Shown: positions 32,853-41,931 of the stretch, piece by piece
Position numbering within the stretch: position 1 is the stretch's first letter
How the letters are laid out: each line of letters begins with the position of its first letter
Source: Actinacidiphila paucisporea
Lineage (GTDB): Bacteria; Actinomycetota; Actinomycetes; Streptomycetales; Streptomycetaceae
Assembly (NCBI RefSeq): GCF_900142575.1
Contig: NZ_FRBI01000031.1
Coordinates: 1-64,000 of the forward strand
Length of the DNA stretch: 64,000 bases
Reading direction: 5' to 3'
Made by a program: the position numbers and the translations under genes
Notes under the pieces: model-generated
Databases searched by the model: none
What the model saw: only the letters and a program-made list of their open reading frames with translations
What the model was told of the DNA's origin: nothing

Positions 32853-34292
32853 ATGGTGTCCACCCACAGTGCGTACGGGGTTCTGGCCCAGGCGGTGACA
32901 TCGGCCGGCGACCCGTCCCAGCTGCTGCCGGCACGCGAGCAGATGGCTTTCACGCTGGGCTTCCACATCATTCTGGTCCCGTTCGGCGTGGCCCTGACGA
33001 CGCTGATGCTGATCGCCAACTACCGCGGGCTGCGGCACGGCGACCAGCAGGCGATGCTGCTTGCCCTGCGCTGGTCGAAGATGGCCGCCGTGCTCTTCGC
33101 CGTGGGGGCGGTCACCGGCACCGTGCTGAGCTTCGAACTCGGCCTTCTGTGGCCGGGGTTGATGGGAAAGTACGGCGCGGCTTTCGGCTTCCCCTTCGCC
33201 ATCGAGGGCATCTTCTTCTTCCTTGAGGCGATCTTCGTATCGATCTACATCTACGGCTGGCAGCGGCTCCCGCCCTGGGTGCACTTCTGGACGGGCGTGC
33301 CGGTCGTCGTCTCGGGCCTCGGCGGCACGGCCTCGGTGGTGGCCGCGAACAGCTGGATGAACCAGCCGGACGGCATCACCGTGCGGGCGGGACGGATCGT
33401 CGACGTCTCCCCGGGGCGGGTCTTCTTCAACGGGGCGTTCTGGCTGGAAGCCCTGCACATGTTCGTCGCGGCGTACATCGTGGCGGGTTTCGTGGTCGCC
33501 GGGGTGTACGCCGTCGGCATGCTCAGGGGCCGCCGGAACCACTACCACCGGCTCGGCTTCCTGATCGGATTCCTGGTGGCTGGCGTCGCCGTACCCATCC
33601 AGTACATCGTCGGGGACACGATCGCCCGCCAGGTCTACGACCGGGAACCGGCGAAATTCGCCGCCCTGGAGATGCTGCCCAAGACCGCCACCCATGTGCC
33701 CGAGACCCTCCTCGGCGTCATGCTCGACGGCCGACCGCGCTACGGGCTCTCGATCCCCTCGACGGCCTCCCTGCTGGCCGGCTTCCGCCCGTCGACCAGG
33801 ATCAAGGGCCTCGACGCCATCGCGCCGACGGTCCGCCCCGACGACTCGACGGTGACCGTGGTCCACCTCGCCTTCGACGTGATGGTCGGCACCGCGTCGG
33901 TCCTGCTGCTGCTGGTGCTGTGGTTCGCGTTCCTGTGGTGGCGGCGGCGCGAGGTGCCGTCGAACCGCTGGTTCCTGCGCTGCGCCGCCGTCAGCGGCCT
34001 GCTGGCCGTGGTCTGCCTGGAGAGCGGCTGGGTGACGACCGAGGTGGGCCGGCAGCCCTGGACCGTGGTCGGCCTCCTGCTGACCCGGGACGCCGTCACC
34101 ACCGTGGGCAATCTGTGGCTGCTGTTCTCCGCAGCCCTGGTCATCTACGTCGCGGTGGCAAGCGGCGCCCTGCTGGTGGCGCGCACGCTGACCAGGCAGT
34201 GGCAGCAGGAGGGTGACGAGTCGGTTTCCGTCCCCTACGGCCCGAACCCGCCGCTGCCCGACCGGGAGAGCGTGACAGGCGGTCGGCCGTGA
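32853..34292 (+). CDS. cydA: Cytochrome bd ubiquinol oxidase subunit I
   Basis: 479-aa CydA, the haem-carrying subunit of the high-affinity, non-proton-pumping terminal oxidase. Landmarks: QMAFTLGFH with the haem b595 ligand His38, GFPFAIEGIFFFLEA, the periplasmic Q-loop region after QYIVGDTIA, and TEVGRQPW, the conserved motif near haem b558/quinone. About nine membrane helices are seen. The ATG at 32853 (MVSTHSAYG) is used because upstream residues are a basic non-conserved extension. The stop overlaps the cydB GTG. No cydCD transporter genes follow, so haem insertion must rely on genes elsewhere. Confidence 0.93.
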   Translation: MVSTHSAYGVLAQAVTSAGDPSQLLPAREQMAFTLGFHIILVPFGVALTTLMLIANYRGLRHGDQQAMLLALRWSKMAAVLFAVGAVTGTVLSFELGLLWPGLMGKYGAAFGFPFAIEGIFFFLEAIFVSIYIYGWQRLPPWVHFWTGVPVVVSGLGGTASVVAANSWMNQPDGITVRAGRIVDVSPGRVFFNGAFWLEALHMFVAAYIVAGFVVAGVYAVGMLRGRRNHYHRLGFLIGFLVAGVAVPIQYIVGDTIARQVYDREPAKFAALEMLPKTATHVPETLLGVMLDGRPRYGLSIPSTASLLAGFRPSTRIKGLDAIAPTVRPDDSTVTVVHLAFDVMVGTASVLLLLVLWFAFLWWRRREVPSNRWFLRCAAVSGLLAVVCLESGWVTTEVGRQPWTVVGLLLTRDAVTTVGNLWLLFSAALVIYVAVASGALLVARTLTRQWQQEGDESVSVPYGPNPPLPDRESVTGGRP

Positions 34293-35287
34293 CCAATGCC
34301 GTGGCCGTCCTCGTGTTCGCCGGCGTCGTCGCGTACGCCCTCTTCGGCGGGGCGGACTTCGGGGCCGGTTTCTGGGACCTGACCGCGGGCGGGGCGCAGC
34401 GCGGCCGTGCCGCACGCCACCTGATCGACCTGTCCGTGGGGCCGGTCTGGGAGGCCAACCACACCTGGCTGATCTACTGCCTGGTGATGCTCTGGACCGG
34501 CTTCCCGTCGGCCTTCGCCGCGATCACCACCACCTTGTACATCCCGTTGGGTCTGGCCGCGCTGGGCATCGTCCTGAGGGGTGCCGGCTTCGCCTTCCGC
34601 AAGGTGGCGCTGCGGACCGCGGAACAGCGGCTCTACGGGGTCGCCTTCGCCTGCTCGTCGGTGATCACGCCGTACTGCTTCGGCAGCGTCGCCGGGGCTC
34701 TCGCCTCGGGCCGGGTGCCGACCGGCGGGCACGGCGACCCCGTGACCAGCTGGCTCAACCCCACCTCCGCGCTCGGCGGCGTCCTCGCCGTACTGGTCTG
34801 CGCCTATCTCGCCGCCGTCTTCCTGAGCGCGGACGCCCGGCGCCTGCACAGCGACGATGTCGAGACCGCCTTCCGCGCCCGGGCGCTGCTCGCCGGCGTG
34901 GTCACCGGCCTGGTCTGCATCGGCGGCATCTTCGTCCTCGACGCCGACGCACCACGGCTGTTCCACCAGCTCAGCCACCGGGGACTGCCCCTGCTCGTCA
35001 TCTCGATGGTCAGCGGAGTGGCGAGCCTGCTGATCCTGGCCCTGCGCCGACACGTCGGCGAGCGGATCCTGGCGGCACTCGCCGTGGCCGCGGTCGTCTG
35101 CGGGTGGGGCGTCGCCCAGTACCCGTACCTGCTGGGTACCCATCTGACCATCGCCGAGGCGGCGGCGCCCGACAGCACACTGTGGGTCCTGACGGGGGTG
35201 GCCATCACCGCCGCGGCGGTGATCGCCCCGTCGCTGGCCTGGCTGTACATCCTCCAGAACCGAGGCCGGCTCGGCGCCCGCGCCTGA
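34289..35287 (+). CDS. cydB: Cytochrome bd ubiquinol oxidase subunit II
   Basis: 332-aa CydB with about eight membrane helices. The N-terminus has the family motif GGADFGAGFWDL, followed by VGPVWEANHTWLIY, and the middle has RGAGFAFRK. Translationally coupled to cydA by a GTGA overlap. It forms the heterodimer with CydA in the cytoplasmic membrane and supports growth at low oxygen or under stress. Followed by a convergent gene after 138 bp. Confidence 0.93.
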   Translation: MTNAVAVLVFAGVVAYALFGGADFGAGFWDLTAGGAQRGRAARHLIDLSVGPVWEANHTWLIYCLVMLWTGFPSAFAAITTTLYIPLGLAALGIVLRGAGFAFRKVALRTAEQRLYGVAFACSSVITPYCFGSVAGALASGRVPTGGHGDPVTSWLNPTSALGGVLAVLVCAYLAAVFLSADARRLHSDDVETAFRARALLAGVVTGLVCIGGIFVLDADAPRLFHQLSHRGLPLLVISMVSGVASLLILALRRHVGERILAALAVAAVVCGWGVAQYPYLLGTHLTIAEAAAPDSTLWVLTGVAITAAAVIAPSLAWLYILQNRGRLGARA

Positions 35288-35395
35288 CGGCCCCCGCACC
35301 GGCCACCGGCTCAGGGACCGGATGACCGCCCGGGCCGGGGCCGCGGCGAGCTGTCGGGGAGTCCGCGCCTGTCGAGGCGGTACCGTTCCTGTCGT

Positions 35396-35409
35396 GCCGA
35401 GGCCTCGGC
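35396..35409. repeat. Perfect GC palindrome between convergent genes
   Basis: GCCGAGGCCTCGGC is a perfect 14-bp palindrome in the gap between cydB and the convergent reductase gene. It has no loop, so it is a poor hairpin by itself; it may be part of a bidirectional termination region or a protein site. Confidence 0.35.
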
Positions 35410-35425
35410 GGTTGAGTGGCCGCCG

Positions 35426-36115
35426 CTACCGCTGCCCGGCGGCCTCCTGCGGCGGGCGTTCCGGGTGTGCCGGTCCGGTCGCGTAAGCAAGCGGTGGGGC
35501 TATCGCCTGCGCATCCGCTCCCTCGCCGACCCACAGGGCGATGAACAGCGCGGCGGTCGCTTCCAGCAGGCCCGCACGGTCGAGACCGCCGCCCGCCACG
35601 GGTTCGCACCCCACGTCCCGCACCAACTCGCTGACGCGTGCCAGGGCCCTCTCGTCGTCCCCGCAGACGGGCACGGCCAGTGGGCGCCCGTCGAAGACGG
35701 GTGGCCGCATGCGCCATACGTCCTCGTGGCAGAGGTTGAACGCCTTCACGACGTGCGCTTCCGGCGCCGCCGCGGCCAGGAGTTGGGCGGCCGAGGGGCC
35801 TCCTCCGGTCAGCAGCCGGAAGCCCGGTCCGACCGGGTTGGAGCAGTCGAGCAGCACCTTGCCCTCCAGGGACGCGCGCAACTCCCGTGCCACGCCTGCT
35901 CCCGCCTCGTAAGGCAGCGCGGCCAGCACCACATCCTCACCGGACTCGGCCGCCGCGCGCAGACCGGCGGACTTCGCGCCGCCTCCGATACGCATCGCGA
36001 GCCGCTCCGCCTTGCGGGCGTCCCGTCCCCCGACGGTCACTTCGTGGCCGGCCCGCACCCAGTGGGTGGCGAGCGCGTCGGCCATGCTGCCCGTTCCCCA
36101 TACGCCGATTCTCAT
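35426..36115 (-). CDS. NADPH-dependent F420 reductase-like oxidoreductase
   Basis: 229-aa Rossmann protein starting RIGVWGTGSMADALA (GxGxxA loop) with VGGRDARKAERLA for NADP binding, VLLDCSNPVGPGF and VVKAFN, the pattern of the F420:NADP+ oxidoreductase / coenzyme F420-dependent NADP reductase family. Substrate may be F420 or an unrelated carbonyl compound. The ATG at 36115 has a GAGAGGA ribosome site. It is divergent, 63 bp away, from an HxlR regulator gene, the usual arrangement in which HxlR controls its neighbour in response to redox or electrophile stress. Confidence 0.85.
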   Translation of the reverse strand: MRIGVWGTGSMADALATHWVRAGHEVTVGGRDARKAERLAMRIGGGAKSAGLRAAAESGEDVVLAALPYEAGAGVARELRASLEGKVLLDCSNPVGPGFRLLTGGGPSAAQLLAAAAPEAHVVKAFNLCHEDVWRMRPPVFDGRPLAVPVCGDDERALARVSELVRDVGCEPVAGGGLDRAGLLEATAALFIALWVGEGADAQAIAPPLAYATGPAHPERPPQEAAGQR

Positions 36116-36178
36116 CCCGCGGTCCTCTCCGTGCCTGCTTCGCCGTTCCCACCGACGCTAGAAGGCGGTTGAGGCACC

Positions 36179-36568
36179 ATGTGGTACGTGACGACCGACG
36201 CCTTCCTCGCCGACTGCCGCGCCCGCCTCGCCTTCGACCTGCTCTCCAACACCTGGAACGCCGTGGTGGTCTGGGCCCTGCGCGACGGCCCCAGGCGTCC
36301 GGTCGAACTGCGGGAGCGGATCGGGGGCATCAGCTCCAAGGTCCTCAACGAGACATTGCGCCGGCTGCAGTTCAACGGACTGGTCGACCGGCAGGCACAC
36401 CCCGGCGCACCCGCACGCGTCGAATACCGGCTCACCGCGCTCGGGCAGACCTTGCTCGCGCCCATCGACGCCGTCGGCGCGTGGGGCTTCGAGCACGGCG
36501 ACGAGGTGATGACCGCCCAGGACGCGGCGTGCACTGCCGCCGCGCACAGCCCCCCTCCTGCCGGCTGA
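36179..36568 (+). CDS. HxlR family transcriptional regulator
   Basis: 129-aa winged-helix regulator with the HxlR pattern: a Cys near the N-terminus (LADCRAR), then TWNAVVVWAL, GPRRPVELRERIGGISSKVLNETLRRLQFNGLVDR and VEYRLTALGQTL. HxlR proteins sense electrophiles or oxidants often through that Cys. A GAGG site lies just before the ATG. It is divergent from the F420-reductase-like gene, its probable target. Confidence 0.9.
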   Translation: MWYVTTDAFLADCRARLAFDLLSNTWNAVVVWALRDGPRRPVELRERIGGISSKVLNETLRRLQFNGLVDRQAHPGAPARVEYRLTALGQTLLAPIDAVGAWGFEHGDEVMTAQDAACTAAAHSPPPAG

Positions 36569-36614
36569 ACCGGTCACCGAAGCTCCCGGCGCGTGCACGG
36601 CCGGCACCTGACGG

Positions 36615-37172
36615 CTACCGCTGCGCCCAGTCGGCCCGGGTGAGTGCGTACTCGACTTCACCGTGCTCGGAGCCCTCGATCGCTTCCGGCCAGTCCCCGG
36701 TGAAGGTCCGGACGAAGGACAGTCCCGACTTCTCCATGACGCGGCGGGAACGGGTGTTGACGGCCATCGTGTTCGCCGTGACCCGCTCGACCCCCAGATC
36801 CGTGAACCCCTTGCGGATCAGGGCCTGGCACCCCTCGGTGGCGTAACCGTGCCCCCACGCCGCCTGCTGCAGGCGGTAGCCGAGTTCGACCGCGGCGGGG
36901 CCGCGCTCGTCCAACGGCCGGAATTCGAACCACCCCAGGAAGGTGCCGGTGGTTGTCTCCTGCGCGGCCCAGTAGCCGCGGGTCGCCCAGCACGGGTGGT
37001 CGTGCAGGAGCCGCGGCAGCACCCGCGTCTCGACTGCCTCACGGCTGGTGGGGCGGCCTCCGTTGATGAAGCGCATCACCTCGGGGTCGCTGTCCAGGGC
37101 GAGCAGGCGGTCGGTGTCGGCCGTCGTGAACGCCCGCAGGACGAGCCGGCCGGTCTCCAGGAAGGTGGACAT
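36615..37172 (-). CDS. GNAT family N-acetyltransferase (RimJ/RimL type)
   Basis: 185-aa acetyltransferase. It begins FLETGRLVLRAFTTADTD, typical of the Acetyltransf_3 (RimJ/L-like) branch, and has the acetyl-CoA segment WGHGYATEG with a VERVTANTMAVNTRSRRVMEKSGL end. The ATG at 37172 has a GTGAGGA ribosome site. It stands alone and convergent to the HxlR gene. The acceptor (ribosomal protein, metabolite or drug) is unknown. Confidence 0.9.
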   Translation of the reverse strand: MSTFLETGRLVLRAFTTADTDRLLALDSDPEVMRFINGGRPTSREAVETRVLPRLLHDHPCWATRGYWAAQETTTGTFLGWFEFRPLDERGPAAVELGYRLQQAAWGHGYATEGCQALIRKGFTDLGVERVTANTMAVNTRSRRVMEKSGLSFVRTFTGDWPEAIEGSEHGEVEYALTRADWAQR

Positions 37173-37331
37173 GCCGCGATCCTCACCGCGGGGCGGCCGG
37201 GCCCGCCACCGGTTTTCCGACCGGGCGGCAGTCGGTGGTGCTCCTGCCGCGCGGGCCGCGGACCGCGGACCGCGCTCGACGGGGGCCGGCCAAGGTCTGG
37301 TTCCACTCCTGACGTCCCCCGCCGCACGGGT

Positions 37332-37769
37332 GTGACCGTTGTCCGCCGGGGCAGGGAAAGCCGGTGCCGGGCGGCGGGCAGGGCAGGGTTCGGAGGAGGG
37401 GCCGGGGCGTTCGACGGGTTCGGGGAGGCGCGGGTCGACGTCGGTGAGGCGTCCGTCTTCGTCCGCTTCGGCGGCGAGGGGCCGCCGGTGGTGCTGCTGC
37501 ACGGTCATCCGCGCACGTCGGCGACGTGGCACCGGGTCGCTCCGCTGCTCGTGGCAGCCGGTCACACCGTGGTGTGCCCGGGCCTGCGCGGCTACGGGCG
37601 GTCCAGGGGGCCGCGGTTCACGGCCGATCACCTCGGCTATGCGAAGCGGGCGGTCGCCGGGGACGTGGTGGCCGTGATGCGACACCTCGGGCACCGCCGG
37701 TTCGCCCTCGTCGGGCACGACCGCGGGGGCGCCGTGGCGCTGCGGCTCACGCTCGACGGTTCCGAGTAG
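37332..37769 (+). pseudogene. Truncated alpha/beta hydrolase (epoxide hydrolase/haloacetate dehalogenase type)
   Basis: The frame reads VVLLHGHPRTSATWHRVAP, GYGRSRG and FALVGHDRGGAVALRL, with the oxyanion HG and the nucleophile Asp in GHDRGG. It then ends at DGSE-stop about 130 residues into what is normally a 280-300 aa enzyme, so the cap domain, the late acid and the catalytic His are missing. A GTG at 37332 is the earliest possible start; no good ribosome site is seen. It is non-functional as an enzyme. Confidence 0.7.
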
Positions 37770-37887
37770 CCGCCGGCACCCGGCCGCCCGGCTGCGGCGG
37801 CACGTCAGGCGTACGGCTCCCTGGCCGACCGGTGCACCGGAACCGGCTGCCCCGCCGGGGTGGAGCCGACGTGCCGGGCCGCCGGGT

Positions 37888-38565
37888 TCAGCCCGAGGGG
37901 TTCGGGCGGGTCAGGCCGAGGTCGTAGGCGAAGATCACGGCCTGGACGCGGTCTCGGGCGCCGATCTTCGCCAGCACCCGGCCGACGTGCGTCTTGACGG
38001 TGGATTCCGACAGCACCAGGCGTTCGGCGATCTCGCCGTTGGTGTAGCCCTCGCCGATGGCGAGGAGGATCTCCCGTTCGCGGTCGGTGAGGGCCTGCCA
38101 CCGCGCGTCGCGGTCGGCCCCGCGGTGGTGCGGTCCTGCGGGCAGGTGGCCGGCGTACGTGTCGAGCAGGCGCCGGGTCAGCGCCGGGGCGATCACCGCG
38201 TCCCCCTTCGCGACGGCGCGGATGCCGGCCAGCAGCTCTTCCGGCCGGGCGTCCTTGAGCAGGAAGCCGCTGGCGCCGGCCCGCAGCGCGGCGTGCGCGT
38301 ATTCGTCGACGTCGAAGGTGGTGAGGACCAGGATGCGGGAGCGGCCCCCGGTGGCGACGATACGGCGGGTGGCCTCGATGCCGTCCATGCCGGGCATGCG
38401 CACGTCCATGAGCACCACGTCGGGCCGCAGCAGGGCGGCTTGCCTGACGGCCTCCGCGCCGTGGGCCGCCTCGCCGGCGACCTCCATGCCGGGTGCGCTC
38501 TCCAGCAGCATGCGAAAGCCCAGGCACTGCAGCGGCTGGTCGTCCACGATGAGAACGGTGGTCAC
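37888..38565 (-). CDS. NarL/LuxR-type response regulator
   Basis: 225-aa response regulator: receiver domain 1-120 with the acidic pair DD8-9, phospho-acceptor D54 (VLMDVRMPGMDG) and the Lys in LLKDA; C-terminal LuxR helix-turn-helix (about 155-215: LTDREREILLAIGEGYTN, STVKTHVGRVL). The GTG at 38565 overlaps the kinase stop. It is the last gene of an ABC-permease-kinase-regulator operon and probably binds the inverted repeat upstream of that operon. Confidence 0.93.
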   Translation of the reverse strand: MTTVLIVDDQPLQCLGFRMLLESAPGMEVAGEAAHGAEAVRQAALLRPDVVLMDVRMPGMDGIEATRRIVATGGRSRILVLTTFDVDEYAHAALRAGASGFLLKDARPEELLAGIRAVAKGDAVIAPALTRRLLDTYAGHLPAGPHHRGADRDARWQALTDREREILLAIGEGYTNGEIAERLVLSESTVKTHVGRVLAKIGARDRVQAVIFAYDLGLTRPNPSG

Positions 38566-39896
38566 GTCGGTCCGCCTGACGGTTCGGGTACGGGAGCGAG
38601 GTTGAGCACGGCCTCGACAGTCCATCCTCCACCGGGGCCGGGTCCCGCGACGACCTGCCCGCCGTAGAGGGCCGCCCGTTCCCGCATCCCGCTCAGCCCG
38701 TGCCCTTCGGTGTGCGGCGGACGCTGCGCCGGGCCGCCGGGCGGGCCTGTGTCGCGCACCCGCACCCGCAACCGGGCGCCGTCGAGGCTGACGGCGACGT
38801 CGGCGCGGGTGTCGGGACCGGCGTGCTTGAGGGTGTTGGTCAGGGCTTCCTGGACGATGCGGTAGACCATCAGCTGCACGGCGGGGTCGAGCGTGTCCAG
38901 GTCGCCGCCGGAGTGGTAGACGACACGGGGTCCGGCGGCGCGGATGCGGGTGTACAGAGCGTCCAGGTCCGCGATGACCGGCTGCGGGTTGAGCTGCGGG
39001 GCGTCGGACTGCTCGCGCAGGACGCCGAGCATACGCCGCAGCTCGCCCAGGGCTCTGCGGCCGGTGCTCCCGATGAGCAGCAGGGCCTCCTTGCCGCGTT
39101 CGGGTGTGGCCTCGGCCGCGTACGCCCCGCCGTCGGCCAGCGTGATGATCACCGACAGGTTGTGGCCGATGATGTCGTGCATCTCCCGGGCCACCCGGGT
39201 CCTTTCGGTGATCGCCGCCAGCCTGCTGCGCTGGTCGCGCTCGGTCTCCAGCCGCGCGGCGCGCTCGCGCAGACCGGCCAGCTGGGCGCGGCGGATGCGC
39301 ACGGCCAGTCCCAGGGCGACGGCCGCGGTCGCGGTGCTGAACAGGAAGAACAACGCGTCGGGGGCGGACACGGCGCTGGAGTAGCGCACCGCCACCAGGC
39401 TCAGCGTTCCCGCCATCGCCGCGACGGCCCACGGCAGATGGCGCAGGCGTCCGTGCAGCGCCAGGCTGTACACCGCGACGAGCAGCGCGGCGTCCGCGCG
39501 CAGCAGCACCCCCAGCGACAGCTGCACCAGGAAGACGGTCAGCACGAGGGTGAACGTCACCGTGGGAGCGCGGCGCCGCCACAGCAGCGGAAGGACCAGG
39601 CCGGCCTGCAGCGCGAGCGTCCCGGCCAGCGGCAGGCGGGTGATCATGGCGTGGATGTGGTGCGGGCCGTCGGAATCCACCAGGTCGGGCACGCAGAACA
39701 TCAGGAAGACCCAGGTCACCACGGCCGTGTCCAGGACCCAGGGCCGGTTGCGGTCCGCCTGGCGGGTCCGCTGGCCGATCCGGGCCGCACGAGCCACCAG
39801 CGGATGCCCCGACAGCGCGTCGGCGGGCGGGAGCGCCGTGTCCTGCCCGCCGCCGAGGGTGCTGTCGTAGCTGTTCACCGGTGTCATGTCTTCCAT
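38562..39896 (-). CDS. Sensor histidine kinase (NarX/DesK-like HisKA_3 type)
   Basis: 444-aa kinase with about five membrane helices (residues 52-200) and no large outer domain, a coiled coil (about 203-232), the dimerisation/phospho-acceptor motif REMHDIIGHNL (H240) and a HATPase_c domain with VQEALTNTLKH and GHGLSGMRERA. This is the intramembrane-sensing type found with ABC exporters of the BceAB/DrrAB kind. Starts at 39896 (MEDMTPV) or 39887 are both possible; neither has a strong ribosome site. Overlaps the response regulator gene by 4 nt and follows the permease gene by 77 bp. Confidence 0.92.
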   Translation of the reverse strand: MEDMTPVNSYDSTLGGGQDTALPPADALSGHPLVARAARIGQRTRQADRNRPWVLDTAVVTWVFLMFCVPDLVDSDGPHHIHAMITRLPLAGTLALQAGLVLPLLWRRRAPTVTFTLVLTVFLVQLSLGVLLRADAALLVAVYSLALHGRLRHLPWAVAAMAGTLSLVAVRYSSAVSAPDALFFLFSTATAAVALGLAVRIRRAQLAGLRERAARLETERDQRSRLAAITERTRVAREMHDIIGHNLSVIITLADGGAYAAEATPERGKEALLLIGSTGRRALGELRRMLGVLREQSDAPQLNPQPVIADLDALYTRIRAAGPRVVYHSGGDLDTLDPAVQLMVYRIVQEALTNTLKHAGPDTRADVAVSLDGARLRVRVRDTGPPGGPAQRPPHTEGHGLSGMRERAALYGGQVVAGPGPGGGWTVEAVLNLAPVPEPSGGPT

Positions 39897-39973
39897 GGTG
39901 GGGCCAGTCGCTGTGTCGCGGCGCCGGCGGTGGCCGGCGCCGCGAGGGCCGCCGGGTGCCCGGCGGCGCCCGG

Positions 39974-40822
39974 TCAGGCGTCGGTACGCACCAGGCGCCA
40001 CGCGGCACCGGCAAGGGCCAGCGCGGTCCAGATCAGGAAGACCAGCAGGCCCGCCGTGGGCGACAGGGTGTGGGCGTCGCGGTACACGGCGAACATCGAC
40101 TGGCCCGCGGCGGCGGGCAGGTAGGGGCTGATGTGGTCCGCCCAGGCGTTGGGCAGCAGCGAGACCAGGCCGGGGATGAGCATCAGCGTGGCGACCAGGA
40201 CCGAGATGCCGCCCGCCACCGACCGCAGGAGCGCGCCGAGCGCGGTGCCGATGACACCGACGAGGCCGAGGTAGAGACCCGCTCCGAACAGGGCGCGGAC
40301 GACTCCGGCGTGCGAGATGGTCATGGCGGCGGGCGTGCCGGAGACGATGCCGCTGCCGAACAGGAAGGTGACGAACGCTCCGACGGTGCTGATCACCAGG
40401 GCGACCACGCCGAAGACGGCGGCCTTGGACCACAGCACCGGCAGGCGGCGCGGGACCGCGGCCAGGGTGGAGCGGATCATGCCGGTCGAGTACTCGCCGG
40501 CGGTCACCAGGACGCCCAGCACGCCGAGAGCCAGCTGGGCGAAGTTCGTGCCGAACAGGGACAGGCTGACCGACGTGGACCTGGCGAAGTCGGCGTCCAT
40601 GTGGTCACCGGAGGTGATGGCGGACTTGTAGCGGGCCGAGGCGATCAGCCCGAAGGCGACCAGGAACAGCAGGCCGAGACCGAGGGTGATCCAGGTGGAG
40701 CGCAGGGTCCACAGCTTGGCCCACTCCGAGCGGAGCACCCGTCCGCCGGTCACCTTGTACGGGGGGCGGGCCGGTTCGACGGACGCGGAGGCGGGGGGCT
40801 GGGTGGTGGTGGCGGTGGTCAT
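39974..40822 (-). CDS. ABC-2 type transporter permease
   Basis: 282-aa membrane protein with six predicted helices. After a Pro/Ala-rich N-terminus it reads GRVLRSEWAKLWTLRSTW, a common entry to ABC2_membrane_3-type permeases, and has GEYSTGMIRSTLAAVPRR in a cytoplasmic loop. It works with the ATPase encoded just upstream; the start overlaps that gene's stop (ATGA). Probably exports a hydrophobic compound, peptide or lipid. The downstream kinase and regulator suggest induction by the exported compound or by envelope stress. Confidence 0.88.
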   Translation of the reverse strand: MTTATTTQPPASASVEPARPPYKVTGGRVLRSEWAKLWTLRSTWITLGLGLLFLVAFGLIASARYKSAITSGDHMDADFARSTSVSLSLFGTNFAQLALGVLGVLVTAGEYSTGMIRSTLAAVPRRLPVLWSKAAVFGVVALVISTVGAFVTFLFGSGIVSGTPAAMTISHAGVVRALFGAGLYLGLVGVIGTALGALLRSVAGGISVLVATLMLIPGLVSLLPNAWADHISPYLPAAAGQSMFAVYRDAHTLSPTAGLLVFLIWTALALAGAAWRLVRTDA

Positions 40823-41757
40823 CAGGCGGCCTTCCCGGTGGTGTCGATGCCGATGGTGCCGTGGTATTCGACGGCGTCCCGGGTCAGGTCCATGAAGGCC
40901 TGCTCCAGGGATACGGTGCGGTCGCTCAGCTCGAACAGCGGGATGCCGTGCTCGGCGGCCTTGTAGCCGATCGCCCGAGCGGTCATGCCGACGACCTGCA
41001 GCTCCTCCGTGCCGGCCTCGCCGGTGATCTCGACGCCGGGCCCGGCCAGCACCTCGCGGAGCCGGGCCGGGTCCGCGGTCGCCACCCGCACGGTGTCGCC
41101 GCCGGCCGCGCGGACGAGGTCCTTGACGGTGGTGTCGGCGAGCAGCCGTCCGCGTCCCACGACGATGAGGTGATCGGCGACCAGGGCCATCTCGCTCATC
41201 AGGTGCGAGGAGACGAAGACGGTGCGGCCCTCCGCGGCCAGCCCGGTGAGCAGGTTCCTGATCCACAGCACGCCCTCGGGGTCCAGCCCGTTGACCGGCT
41301 CGTCGAGCATGACGGTGGCGGGGTCGCCCAGCAGCGCGGCGGCGATGCCCAGGCGCTGCCCCATGCCGAGGGAGAACGCTCCGGCCCGCTTCCTGGCCAC
41401 CGACTGCAGCCCGGTCAGCTCGATCACCTCCTCCACCCGGCGGCGCGGGATGCCGTGGGAGAGGGCGAGCGCGTTGATGTGGTGGTAGGCGGAGCGACCA
41501 GGGTGGATCGACTTGGCCTCAAGGAGCGCGCCGACCTCCTGCAGCGGGGCGCTGTGCTGGGCGTAGCGCTTGCCGTTGACCGTGACGGAGCCGCTGGTGG
41601 GGGCGTCCAGTCCGACGATCATGCGCATCGTGGTGGACTTGCCGGCGCCGTTCGGGCCGAGGAATCCCGTGACGGTGCCGGGCCGGACGACGAAGCCCAG
41701 CCCGTCGACCGCGGTCTTGTCCCCGTACCGCTTCGTCAGCTCGTGTGCCTCGATCAT
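40822..41757 (-). CDS. ABC transporter ATP-binding protein (DrrA/CcmA type)
   Basis: 311-aa ATPase with Walker A GPNGAGKST (about 34-42), signature FSLGMGQRLG, Walker B TVMLDEPVNGLDPEG and switch His in SSHLMSE. The C-terminal 90 residues form the extra domain seen in DrrA-like drug/lantibiotic self-protection ATPases. First gene of the four-gene operon with permease, kinase and regulator; the intergenic region before it contains a large inverted repeat. Confidence 0.92.
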   Translation of the reverse strand: MIEAHELTKRYGDKTAVDGLGFVVRPGTVTGFLGPNGAGKSTTMRMIVGLDAPTSGSVTVNGKRYAQHSAPLQEVGALLEAKSIHPGRSAYHHINALALSHGIPRRRVEEVIELTGLQSVARKRAGAFSLGMGQRLGIAAALLGDPATVMLDEPVNGLDPEGVLWIRNLLTGLAAEGRTVFVSSHLMSEMALVADHLIVVGRGRLLADTTVKDLVRAAGGDTVRVATADPARLREVLAGPGVEITGEAGTEELQVVGMTARAIGYKAAEHGIPLFELSDRTVSLEQAFMDLTRDAVEYHGTIGIDTTGKAA

Positions 41758-41837
41758 CGCTCACCCTGGTCTTCCGCGGACCGGCCCTGCCTGGCCTGCC
41801 CTCCGGGAACGACGCTACGGGCCTTCGGCGCGCGAAT

Positions 41838-41889
41838 CGTGGTACCGCGGGCTGGAACGCGGGAGGTCGTGTCATACCGCGGTACCACG
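41838..41889. promoter_or_regulatory. Inverted repeat CGTGGTACCGCGG, candidate regulator site
   Basis: CGTGGTACCGCGG at 41838-41850 and its exact reverse complement CCGCGGTACCACG at 41877-41889 are separated by 26 bp. Each arm also contains TACCGCGG in the same orientation, with starts 32 bp (three helical turns) apart, so the site can be read as two tandem operators. It lies about 80-130 bp before the ABC ATPase start and could be bound by the operon's own response regulator. It also lies just past the phospholipase-like gene, but the long loop and lack of a T-tract argue against a terminator. Confidence 0.6.
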
Positions 41890-41931
41890 AGGCGTAAGCC
41901 CCCGCGGCTACCCGGGGCCTCGGCGCGGGGG

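Noticed and set aside
41838..41889. Rho-independent terminator for the phospholipase-like gene
   Set aside because: Loop of 26 nt, no T-tract and embedded direct repeats fit a protein-binding site better.
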